A DNA stretch of 64,000 nt from an uncultured Latescibacterota bacterium (GTDB lineage Bacteria; Latescibacterota; UBA2968). The DNA is taken from positions 1,564,394 through 1,628,393 of the forward strand of contig OY282377.1 of the NCBI GenBank assembly GCA_958295785.1. The letters run 5' to 3'. The translations under genes were made by a program, and so were the position numbers. Under the pieces are notes generated by a model. It searched no databases, had not been told where the DNA came from, and worked only from the letters and a program-made list of their open reading frames with translations. Positions within the stretch are counted from its first letter, which is position 1, and each line of letters begins with the position of its first letter. Positions 1 through 7,644 of the stretch are shown here, in pieces.

Positions 1-494
1 ACCGGCTGATCCCGCGCCGGAGCGACCTCAAAGACGACGACCCGCCCGGCTGGGTGATCGACGATAAGTAGCTCGAATCCCGTATTGGGATGCAGGCCCG
101 CCGCGAGCCACGGCAGCAGGTCTTGATTGCCCTTCGCTTTTGTGTCATAGGGATCGAAATTCGTGCCGACGACCTCGTGTGTCTCGTCGTCAATTCCGAA
201 GATCAGATAGCCCGACCCTTGACCAGCGAGGCAGGCCGAGTTCGCAAGCGCGGACAGATATTCTCCGAGTTGCTTGGGTTCGCAACGATTGCGCTTGAAC
301 TCCAACCATTCCATCTCTGTCGGCTGACCGCGCAACTGGTCAATGCGTGTGATGTTCATGTGAAAGTTATTTCGGTCATTACGGACAACGCCAGTCAAGT
401 ACCCGTCAACAACGGCATCCGGCGGGTCGGCCCGGTGGGTCAGCATCGCGCAGACGCGCTCCTCCAAGCCGCGTTCAGTGGTGTCAATGGTCAT
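1..494 (-). CDS. AlbA_2 (Schlafen-type) domain protein, C-terminus off window
   Basis: The frame is open from an ATG at 494 to the left edge (164 codons). Reversed, the start is preceded by AAGAGGAGA, a strong ribosome site about 8 bases upstream. From about residue 46 the protein reads like an AlbA_2 domain: MNITRIDQLRGQPTEMEWLE, then EFKRN, a stretch LGEYLSALANSACL and GYLIFGIDDETHEVVGT. AlbA_2 proteins are putative DNA-binding or NTPase-linked regulators, often found in defence islands. The first 20 or so residues (TTERGLEERVCAMLT) instead resemble the start of type I restriction HsdR subunits, so the gene may be a chimera. An internal ATG at 359 would give the usual AlbA_2 start but has no ribosome site. 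It is the last gene seen of the minus-strand operon. The family call is from memory of its motifs. Confidence 0.7.
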   Translation of the reverse strand, partial: MTIDTTERGLEERVCAMLTHRADPPDAVVDGYLTGVVRNDRNNFHMNITRIDQLRGQPTEMEWLEFKRNRCEPKQLGEYLSALANSACLAGQGSGYLIFGIDDETHEVVGTNFDPYDTKAKGNQDLLPWLAAGLHPNTGFELLIVDHPAGRVVVFEVAPARDQP

Positions 495-580
495 GGTTGT
501 TCTCCTCTTGCTGTCAATCATACCAGTTACGCCTGACTTCAAGGGATGGTATATCTTTGGCTGAAGGGGCACCGGCATCG

Positions 581-1345
581 TCAAATCGCAGTCAACACCT
601 CGGCGAACTCATCCGGCTTTGACCAGCGCGACACGGTGGACACCGATTCGACCAGACGGAAGTCCGCCGCTACCCAGACATCGGCAGTGTCGTCAAAAAG
701 GGAAACGAAATGCAGTGCTTCAGCACCCGTTGCGAGATGATACAGATCGTGCCAAGCGGCCAGTACGTGCTCGGTAACTTTATGCGCCGAGGATCGATTC
801 CCTGTGCTCAACACATAGACCAGAGCACTGCGCTCGCCGGTGCGAACGCAGAAATCTATGGTCCAATCGCGCCCTGAGCGACCGACCAACTTTTCGGAGC
901 GGTCAAAGGACAATGCGCGTTCGGTCAGGTAGGCACCTACTTCATCGGTGATTGATTCGAAGGCGCGGGTTCGGAACGTGAACCACAGGTCAGAGACCCG
1001 CAGGGCCGCTTGCGCCACGCGCGTAACCGCCTCGGCCAATGAGTCGCCGGGCCGACACCGCGCTTGAAGCATACCGCGATAGAACGCGACCCCGTGCGTA
1101 ACACAGGTGTCTTCGATGAGGCGGTTCTGCTTGGGAGAACGGCGTAGCGACAGCGACTGCATCCAAAGCCAGCCCGTGGTCTCGGCGAAGTCGGTTACGG
1201 TTATCATATCGCCATCGACCGCACAGAACAGGTCGATATTGTCGCCATCGGGATACAAATACGGCGTGCGAATCCGGTAATAGTCGCCGTGCTCAGTGCA
1301 TGTGAACAACGCGCCGATTTCGTTCTGCATAGCTCTATGGTTCAT
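581..1345 (-). CDS. DUF1828/DUF1829 domain protein
   Basis: A 254-residue protein. Residues about 22-110 match the DUF1828 pattern (DYYRIRTPYLYPDGDNIDLF, then ITVTDFAETTGWLW), and the C-terminal half (about 130-250) fits DUF1829, the partner domain usually fused to it. The biochemical function is unknown; these proteins turn up next to restriction and toxin-antitoxin genes. The start ATG overlaps the stop of the preceding small gene as ATGA, so translation is probably coupled. No signal peptide or membrane segment is visible. It sits fifth in the XRE-to-AlbA_2 minus-strand operon, with 86 bases to the AlbA_2 start. Family identity is fairly sure; a role in defence is inferred only from context. 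Confidence 0.7.
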   Translation of the reverse strand: MNHRAMQNEIGALFTCTEHGDYYRIRTPYLYPDGDNIDLFCAVDGDMITVTDFAETTGWLWMQSLSLRRSPKQNRLIEDTCVTHGVAFYRGMLQARCRPGDSLAEAVTRVAQAALRVSDLWFTFRTRAFESITDEVGAYLTERALSFDRSEKLVGRSGRDWTIDFCVRTGERSALVYVLSTGNRSSAHKVTEHVLAAWHDLYHLATGAEALHFVSLFDDTADVWVAADFRLVESVSTVSRWSKPDEFAEVLTAI

Positions 1346-1794
1346 TGGAACATCTCCCCTGCCCGCAACGGCGGGTTCATTCTGCCATCGTGTTTAATAC
1401 CCGCTTCCCCACAAAACTGCTTCCATACGGCCGCGGGGTCCAAAACCGACGCGGTGATGTCATTCGGAAGATAGGCTTCCTTATCCCGATACCGTTCGGA
1501 CCACCGATGCTTATGCTTTTCGCCCACTTGGTCGCACTGTGGATTGTGATGGTCTTTACCCATACATAGCCCGTAGATACGCCCCTCTGTTCGCAAAATG
1601 AGAGCATAGGTGAGCGTGCCTGCCAACGGATTATATCGGCCTTGGACAAAGAGCGGTCAGCCCGCCGCCGATTCGACTTTGGCCCGGAAAACCCGCGCCG
1701 GAGAGTGGCCCTCGTCTTCGTTCCAGACGATGTTGCCCGATATTTGCTTTTTGTCGGCCATGATAGCGGCGAACTCGGCATCAGTCAGTGGCAT
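1342..1794 (-). pseudogene. Small DUF6978-like protein interrupted by in-frame TGA
   Basis: The frame starts at ATG 1794 (MPLTDAEFAAIMADKK), inside the last codons of hsdS, and runs to a TGA at 1659-1657. The same frame then continues without shift (PLFVQGRYNPLAGTLTYALI, GKDHHNP, HKHRWSERYRDKEAYLPNDI) to its final stop at 1342-1344, giving 151 codons in all. The region after the TGA is clearly the continuation of the same protein: it carries a dense His/Asp/Asn motif typical of small proteins I recall beside DUF1828 genes (DUF6978-type). A single nonsense mutation or a sequencing error explains the break. Alternative starts after the TGA could yield a shorter 94-residue product. The ATGA overlap with the next gene shows that the original stop is still in place. 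Confidence 0.55.
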
Positions 1795-3163
1795 ATTCGG
1801 CCCTCGCGGTTTTGTGTCGCATCCGTCCGACAGGCAAACCGGCCACCTCGCGCACATCCACTTGGCCGGTGACCACGTCGGCGATCAGGCGAGTGCGGTA
1901 TTCGCTCAACAAGTCGATTTCCCGCTGGGCACGAGTAATGGCGGCGTCGATGGCGGCGGTCTGTTTGTCCAAATACGCGGCGATAGCGGCTTGTTCGGCG
2001 AGGGGGGGAACGCATACATGAAATGAACGAAAGCGACTTTCAGCAATGGCCGGATACGCAATGCCAACCGATTCCGCTGTCACGCGGTCGGTAAATGCGT
2101 TATTCTGGACCACATAACTCACGAATTTGGGCGCAGTTGCACGGCGCGGAGTAAGAACAGCAAAGCCCGTTGAGCAGATCAAGGCGTCGTTCACTTCTTC
2201 GGCAAACCAAACCGCTTTCAAGTACGTCCTCACTGTGGAGATGATGGTATCTCCGCTTTTGACGATGCGCCTAGCCCTCGATGGCGCATGAGCGAAACGA
2301 ATGGTGGAAGGTTCCTCTACGAGTACACCAGTGCCTACTGCGCCGATTTCCAGATAACGAAAATCAAAGTCGGGGTCTGTTGTTTCGGGTAGCACCGCCT
2401 CATTTATTTTGATCCAGTGCTTCAACCGCCGCACCTCCCAATGCGCCGGCACATCGCCGAGCCACTCGACGCCAGAGGGCTTGAGGGGCACGTCCGGGTC
2501 AAGCCCGCGCGTGACCACCTCATGGACGACGGCCTGCCGATACTCCTTGAGCAACTCGATGAGCCGCTCCCGGCTACGGAGGTAGCGGACGATGCGCCCG
2601 TCGGTGTGATCGAGATAGCGGACGATGGCGGCTTGTTCGGCGAGGGGGGGGATGGGGATCCTCAAGGAACCGAACTTTTCCACCGTGAAATGGGCTATCG
2701 TTGCCTTGTTGTTGATGGCGTCAAACCAGCCTGCTCGTGAAATGGAACTCATCACATACAGAAGATAATCATTCCGGCCTGTTCCCAATGCCCTGACCCG
2801 GTGAAGGGCGTTTTGAATGATATATCCGGGCGACACTTTTTCAACCAGACCGCACCGGCCCCCTTCGCCGCCTTCACAGACGAGGAGGTCGCCAGCCCTG
2901 ATGCCAAACTGTTCCATTTCGTAGAGACTCGCCCACATCGTCGGAACATCTGTTGTACGCACAGAAAACCACTGGACATGTTGTGCTTTCAGATAAGGCA
3001 CTTCTATGTCTTTTGGACTATGTGGAAAGTTCTGCAACATCTTGCCTAACTGAATAGAGTAATGTCGCTTGACCGCAGCAACGTCCCAATGCGCGGGCAC
3101 ATCACCGAGCCACTCGACGCCGGAGGGCTTGTAGGAGGAGTAGGGTTTCAGGTCGGCGGTCAT
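1781..3163 (-). CDS. hsdS: Type I restriction-modification specificity subunit S
   Basis: About 460 residues with the two-fold architecture of HsdS: two target-recognition halves, each opened by an almost identical segment (KPSGVEWLGDVPAHW) and each closed by a helical conserved region with PPLAEQAAI and a YLDH or YLDK segment, which separates the target-recognition domains and binds HsdM. It selects the DNA sequence for a type I methyltransferase/endonuclease. I place the start at 3163 (MTADLKPYSS) because this ATG overlaps the DUF4411 stop as ATGA; an in-frame ATG lies 15 bases further upstream. Neither hsdM nor an intact hsdR is in the window, so those subunits must be to the left, elsewhere, or lost. 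The end overlaps the next gene by 14 bases. Confidence 0.9.
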   Translation of the reverse strand: MTADLKPYSSYKPSGVEWLGDVPAHWDVAAVKRHYSIQLGKMLQNFPHSPKDIEVPYLKAQHVQWFSVRTTDVPTMWASLYEMEQFGIRAGDLLVCEGGEGGRCGLVEKVSPGYIIQNALHRVRALGTGRNDYLLYVMSSISRAGWFDAINNKATIAHFTVEKFGSLRIPIPPLAEQAAIVRYLDHTDGRIVRYLRSRERLIELLKEYRQAVVHEVVTRGLDPDVPLKPSGVEWLGDVPAHWEVRRLKHWIKINEAVLPETTDPDFDFRYLEIGAVGTGVLVEEPSTIRFAHAPSRARRIVKSGDTIISTVRTYLKAVWFAEEVNDALICSTGFAVLTPRRATAPKFVSYVVQNNAFTDRVTAESVGIAYPAIAESRFRSFHVCVPPLAEQAAIAAYLDKQTAAIDAAITRAQREIDLLSEYRTRLIADVVTGQVDVREVAGLPVGRMRHKTARAEYATD

Positions 3164-3650
3164 TGGGGATGCTTCCATTCAAATTGAACGTCGAGGTCGC
3201 TCAGCATGGCATAGGTATCTTGATAACGGACGCCAAACTGATGGCAGACATTGGGGAGCGGTACCCTTTTTTCCCCGCTGGATCAAATACTTCATGGGTG
3301 ACGACCACGGCATCATGGACGCTTGCATAGGCCGCAAGCCATCCATCGGCCCCTTTTGCAAACTCCGCTTTGGCGGCATTAAGGAACTGAGGATTCTGCT
3401 GAACCCAGTTCATCATTTTTCCGAAAACGGCGACAACCGAGGGATCCGCTGACGATACAAACAACCCGACCGGTGCCTGTTTGACCCAATGGACCAGTTC
3501 GGGGGGATCGATTATTTCACCGCGCACCCGGTCGATGCTTAGCACTTGACCTGCGCGGCAATAATAGCTCAAGCAGTCCCAAAATCCCGGACATAGATTA
3601 GGCGCGTAAGGCCCATGGTGAGATGCCGTGAAAACATTGGCATCGAGCAC
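3160..3650 (-). pseudogene. DUF4411 PIN-like protein with a one-base frameshift
   Basis: The N-terminal 130 residues read as a DUF4411 protein, a PIN-like RNase fold: LDANVF with the first acidic residue, CPGFWDCLSYY, SIDRVRGEI, DGWLAAYA and VVTHEVFDPAGKK. After GGGGAAAAAAGGG near 3265 the frame fails (GYRSPMS), but shifting by one base restores the expected tail (VCHQFGVRYQDTYAMLSDLD) to a TGA at 3160-3162 that overlaps the hsdS start as ATGA. The loss of one base in a homopolymer is therefore either a sequencing error or a recent mutation. A GTG at 3650 is the only plausible start; an upstream ATG in the same frame is followed by a stop. The gene pairs with the XRE/ImmA gene 23 bases upstream, a common toxin-antitoxin-like pairing. 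Confidence 0.7.
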
Positions 3651-3673
3651 GCGCAGAGGTTGATGTCAGTTCA

Positions 3674-4828
3674 TCACCACTGAATACCCATCTTATTGGT
3701 TAGGTTTTCAAAGCTGGTCCCTTTTAGTCCGGTGAGCGCGTACGCCTCGCGATAGGACAAGCGACCCGCCTTGGTTGCACGAATCACGACGGCGGCAAAC
3801 TTGGGGCCGATGCGCCATTTGGGAAGATTCCAAAAAACGCCGCCTGAGTTTCGTTGTTGTTGGTCTTCCCGATAAGCGCGATAAAATTGATTAAAGGCGT
3901 CTCGATTGACCAAATCGACGTCCAAAGCGCGCCGGGTAGCCACAATAGAACTGACCTTGAAGTGACGAGCAATCGCTTGATATGGATCGGCAGACGACTT
4001 AGCCGTGGGCCAAAAAGCGCGTAAGTCCGCCTCGGGGACCAGAAATTCAGCCGCCGCTTTGTTGCAGAACTGTTCGATAGCATGGTGTCCTGGATCGAGG
4101 TTGACGAATTTGGATAAACCGGATTTCCCAACAAAAAGATGCGCCAACTCGTGCGCCAATGTAAATATCTGAGCCGCTTTGAAGTCGGCCCCATTGACGA
4201 AAATGAGCGGGGCATACGCATCTACGAGGGCAAAACCTTGGAACTCGTCCGGGTTCAGTTTGCGGTGCGTATTGTTGCCCACAATGCCGTTGAAAATCAC
4301 CAGCACGCCAGCCGCTTCAGCCCGATCCTGCATAAGGCCCAGCGCATGGGTCCAAGAACCTTCCACCGCCGCCCAACCGTCGGCGAGTCCTAGCAACTCG
4401 CGCATCGCCGCCGACACTTGCAAGGGCAATTCAAGCCCATAAGCCCCGATGTAGGCCAGCGGCTCAGCGCCGTTTTCAATGAGTTCGTCGCGCATCCAAG
4501 ACTGGCGCCGTTGCATGAGATAGATGGTCTCGAGCAAGTCGGGACTTGGATGCGGGAGCGGGCCATCGCGCCGCGTCCTGAAATCCGCTATTGGAAGGTG
4601 CTCGGCAGGCGGCTCGGTCAAGTACAGAAAGCCGAGGGGCGTATGGGTGCAATGAGCGAGTTGGTCTGCTTGGGCAATGCTGATTTGTCCGGAGCGTTCC
4701 CACGCCAACACGCGCTCTTGGCGGACCTTTACTTTTCGCGCCAATTCATCCAAGCTCATGCCCGCGCGTTCTCGCGCCCACTGCAACACGGCTGGCTGCA
4801 AGGTTATTTGCAAGCGTCGGCTCGTCAT
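3674..4828 (-). CDS. XRE regulator with ImmA/IrrE metallopeptidase domain
   Basis: A 384-residue protein with an N-terminal helix-turn-helix of XRE type (residues about 13-70; LQWARERAGMSLDELARKV) and a C-terminal ImmA/IrrE (DUF955) zinc-peptidase domain carrying HELAH at residues 226-230 with a downstream Glu-rich helix (EQFCNKAAAEFLVPE). Such proteins sense stress and cleave repressors, or act as antitoxin-like partners of PIN-fold proteins; the DUF4411 gene follows at 23 bases. It is the first gene of the minus-strand restriction and toxin-like operon, so it probably regulates that operon. Paired GGTTATCC sites lie just upstream of its start. Family assignment is strong; autoregulation is inference. 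Confidence 0.88.
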   Translation of the reverse strand: MTSRRLQITLQPAVLQWARERAGMSLDELARKVKVRQERVLAWERSGQISIAQADQLAHCTHTPLGFLYLTEPPAEHLPIADFRTRRDGPLPHPSPDLLETIYLMQRRQSWMRDELIENGAEPLAYIGAYGLELPLQVSAAMRELLGLADGWAAVEGSWTHALGLMQDRAEAAGVLVIFNGIVGNNTHRKLNPDEFQGFALVDAYAPLIFVNGADFKAAQIFTLAHELAHLFVGKSGLSKFVNLDPGHHAIEQFCNKAAAEFLVPEADLRAFWPTAKSSADPYQAIARHFKVSSIVATRRALDVDLVNRDAFNQFYRAYREDQQQRNSGGVFWNLPKWRIGPKFAAVVIRATKAGRLSYREAYALTGLKGTSFENLTNKMGIQW

Positions 4829-4890
4829 GGTTCAGGTTATCCTTTATATACTCTTCGTTGTGCGCGTTGTTAGGGTTATCCGCTGTGATG
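4829..4890 (-). promoter_or_regulatory. Likely promoter/operator of the XRE-hsdS operon
   Basis: Just upstream of the XRE/ImmA start, the octamer GGTTATCC (plus strand) occurs at 4835-4842 and 4874-4881, 39 bases apart. On the minus strand an AT-rich AGTATATAAAG segment lies between them and could serve as a -10 region. The spacing and placement suit an autoregulatory XRE operator. The rest of the gap up to 5053 holds AT-rich sequence and no gene that I can see. Confidence 0.35.
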
Positions 4891-5053
4891 GAATAGACGA
4901 ATATGGCACCGTGCCGCTGGCGGGGCCGATATAGTTTTGGCTATTTCACAACTCGCCGGGTCTGAGATGAGAACCTCGCGGCCCGCCTATTAAAATTTTT
5001 GAAATAGCGGATTGCGTTATTAAAAGTTCGCGCTGAAAGTTTAATAACGGATG

Positions 5054-6097
5054 TTACGCAATGCGGATTTCCCGCCCGGTTTCGCCGCTTTTGAGCAGGG
5101 CTTCCATCATTTGTTGCACTTGAAATCCGTGGCGCAGGGGGGCTTCGCAGGGCGCACTGTCGAGGATGCAGTCGATAAAGTGCCCGGCAATGCGATCCCA
5201 CGATTTGGTTGGGCGCGGAATATCCACGTTGATATCGTGCGGCACGCCGTCTTGTGTTTTGAACAGTTTGAGCGGGCGGAACTGCGCGCCGGCCTCGTCG
5301 CCGAACAGTTCGATCTGCAACTCGTTGGGCTGGTGCGATGCCCAAAAGCTCTCGACCTGAAGACCCGCGCCATTTTCAAAGCGGATAAACCCGCCGGCGT
5401 AATCGTCTGAGGCGTATTGTTCGTACGTGCTTTGTGGGACTTCCCGAAAGCCCCAATAGCCGCGACCGCGCGGGCCGAATTTCGCGCCGCACACCCCTGT
5501 GACTGTGGCGGGTTTGGGCATGCCGAGCAAGTACCACACCGCGTCGAGCACATGCACGCCCATATCGCGGAACGCGCCGCCCCCTTTTTGGATAAAGCCG
5601 AGGTTCCACGCGGGAATGCCGCTGCGGCGCACGCTGCGCGCCCGGGCGTAGTAGAGATCGCCGAAATAGCCCTTGCGCGCGAGGTCGCCCAAGTACTGAC
5701 ATTGGCCGGAAAACCGGGTCGAAAGCGACATCATGTTGACCACGCCAGACGCTTCGGCAACTTCCACGAGTTGTTTGGCCGCGCGCTCGGAATCCGCCAA
5801 GGGCTTGGTCACCATCACATGCTTGTCATTTTTGACGACCTCGAGGGCAACCGGCACGTGCCATTGGTTGGGCGTGCCCACAAAAACCGCGTCGATATCC
5901 GGGTCTTTGCACATGGCTTTGTAATCGGTGTAAAATTTCTGTTCGCCCGGCAATTCGCGGGCAAAGTCTTCCATTCTCTCTGTCACCAAATCGCACAGCG
6001 CGACAACCTCGCACCGCGCATTTGCGGCAAGGGCACTGCCATTGGGCTTGCCAATGCCCATTCCCACAACACACGCACGCACTTTTTTTTCTGACAT
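5054..6097 (-). CDS. Gfo/Idh/MocA family oxidoreductase
   Basis: A 347-residue NAD(P)-dependent dehydrogenase of the Gfo/Idh/MocA family, which oxidises or epimerises sugars, inositols and related polyols. The N-terminal Rossmann motif GMGIGKPNG lies at residues 12-20, and VTKPLADS takes the place of the usual EKP motif that carries the cofactor-side lysine. The C-terminal beta-sheet domain holds FRDMGVHVLDAVWYLLG, with the His/Asp region typical of the active site. It is transcribed away from the M24 peptidase gene, sharing a 166-base divergent region. The substrate cannot be told. It is one of three members of the family in the window. Confidence 0.88.
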   Translation of the reverse strand: MSEKKVRACVVGMGIGKPNGSALAANARCEVVALCDLVTERMEDFARELPGEQKFYTDYKAMCKDPDIDAVFVGTPNQWHVPVALEVVKNDKHVMVTKPLADSERAAKQLVEVAEASGVVNMMSLSTRFSGQCQYLGDLARKGYFGDLYYARARSVRRSGIPAWNLGFIQKGGGAFRDMGVHVLDAVWYLLGMPKPATVTGVCGAKFGPRGRGYWGFREVPQSTYEQYASDDYAGGFIRFENGAGLQVESFWASHQPNELQIELFGDEAGAQFRPLKLFKTQDGVPHDINVDIPRPTKSWDRIAGHFIDCILDSAPCEAPLRHGFQVQQMMEALLKSGETGREIRIA

Positions 6098-6263
6098 AAT
6101 GCACTCCTATTGTTGAATGTACTTGACGACAAAAACGCACGCCCTATCATGCACAAAACGCGGCGCGTCACCAACAGAATTTTGTGGATAGGTTCGTTGA
6201 TTTGCCTATTCGCAGATTCGCAGATGTGCGTTTTGTCGTGTACTTTGGGAAAGGACATATCTT

Positions 6264-7388
6264 ATGCTTACCCTGGAAGGCTGTCGCGGCAGGCAGCAGC
6301 GTTTTCGGGAATCCCTCTCGGCAGAGGGGATTGACGCGGCCATCATCGCAGACCATCGGGACATCTACTATTTGACCGGCTTGTTGTTGTCGGCCTATCC
6401 GGCATTTTATTTTCCATCGCTCCTCTATTTGGAAACCGATGGGAGATCGTGGCTGGCTGCACCGACAGACGAAGGCGACGCGGTTGTGGATGAGCGCGTG
6501 GTCTATCCCTCGCATGTGCTCTACACGATGAACCCCGATCCCATGCGATTGCTCAACGCGGTTGTGGCCCAAAAATTGCGCGGCTGCCGGGGCGTTTCGC
6601 GTTTGGGCTGGCAGCAGGAAGCCATGCCCAAATTGCTCGCCGATACTGTGGCCGATGTTTTGGGCAGCGCGTGGATCGGCATAGACGATCTCCTAATGGC
6701 GCAACAAATCAAAAAGGACGCGGATGAAGTCGCGCTCTTGCAAAAGGCCATCGACATCAACCTGTGTGCCTATGACCGCGTGCAAACCGCCATTGCGCCG
6801 GGCGCGAATGAGTTGGATGTGCTGACCGCGGGACAACAGGTCGCGCTGCGGTCCGCCGGTGAGGTGATCCACCACGGCGGCGATTACCAGTGCGGGCAAC
6901 TGGGCGGGCCTGCCCGAGATCGCGCCATCCAGGATGGGGAATTGTACATCATCGACGCGCAGACCACGTACCGCGGCTATTGGTCAGACCTGTGCCGAAC
7001 CTTTGCCGTGGGCGACCCCACGGATTTGCAGGCATCGGTGTACGATCACCTCAAAGCGATTTTGGAGGATGTTTCCAATCTGGTCAAACCCGGCGGACGC
7101 GGAACCGCGCTGTGGCAGGCCATTGATGCGCGCATCCGCGAACATCCCCATCTGTCCGACATCGGCCTGATTCACCACGCGGGGCACGGCGTTGGGATTC
7201 GCGCCCACGAACCGCCCGACCTCAATCGAGATCGAGAAGGCATTTTTGAAATCGGCACGGTCTTTTCCTGCGAACCGGGCGCGTACAGCCAAGCCCTCAA
7301 CGGCGGCATTCGGTTGGAAAATACGTTTCTGGTGACGGAAAACGGGGTGCAAAATCTGACGGATTACCCGATGGTCTTGAAGCGATAA
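6264..7388 (+). CDS. M24 family peptidase (Xaa-Pro aminopeptidase/creatinase-like)
   Basis: A 374-residue pita-bread enzyme. Metal ligands of the M24 family are visible: D231 (IIDAQTTY), D242 (YWSDLC), a His near 307 (HHAGHGVG), E337 (SCEPGAY) and E352 (LENTF). The N-terminal 150 residues form the creatinase_N-like domain (AEGIDAAIIADHRDIYYLTG). Members cleave Xaa-Pro peptides or hydrolyse small amidines such as creatine; the sequence alone does not decide between them. The start at 6264 follows a GAAAGGA ribosome site. It is divergent from the Gfo/Idh/MocA gene. Confidence 0.85.
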   Translation: MLTLEGCRGRQQRFRESLSAEGIDAAIIADHRDIYYLTGLLLSAYPAFYFPSLLYLETDGRSWLAAPTDEGDAVVDERVVYPSHVLYTMNPDPMRLLNAVVAQKLRGCRGVSRLGWQQEAMPKLLADTVADVLGSAWIGIDDLLMAQQIKKDADEVALLQKAIDINLCAYDRVQTAIAPGANELDVLTAGQQVALRSAGEVIHHGGDYQCGQLGGPARDRAIQDGELYIIDAQTTYRGYWSDLCRTFAVGDPTDLQASVYDHLKAILEDVSNLVKPGGRGTALWQAIDARIREHPHLSDIGLIHHAGHGVGIRAHEPPDLNRDREGIFEIGTVFSCEPGAYSQALNGGIRLENTFLVTENGVQNLTDYPMVLKR

Positions 7389-7644
7389 AAGGCATCCGCA
7401 TAAGAAAGGCGGATCGCGGATTACACGGATTGCGCGGATTGCACGGAGGAAAGGCGGATCGCGGATTAAGCAGATTGCGCGGAGGAAAGGCGAAAAGCAA
7501 ACCCAGATGAACGCAGATGAACGTAGGTGAAAGGCAAAGGCAAGAGGCGAGGATAGAAACGTAGGGGCGGTGCCCCCGTGCTCGCCCAAAGATATTGTAG
7601 GGGCGCGGCCCCTGTGCCCGCCCGAAAAGGCAAGAAGGTAAAAA
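7389..7644. repeat. Intergenic region of degenerate short repeats
   Basis: Contains repeated GCGGATCGCGGATTA and ACGGATTGCGCGG units (about 7408-7480), a tract of GATGAACG repeats (about 7503-7530), and two copies of the GC-rich element GTAGGGGCG...TGCCCCCGTG at 7561-7587 and 7597-7628. The same unit types recur in the same order at 13727-13875. No gene is visible. Confidence 0.7.

Noticed and set aside
7561-7628. GC-rich elements as rho-independent terminators
   Set aside because: Some have the hairpin but most lack a T tract in the right place, and they occur far from gene ends in both orientations. I list them as repeats instead.
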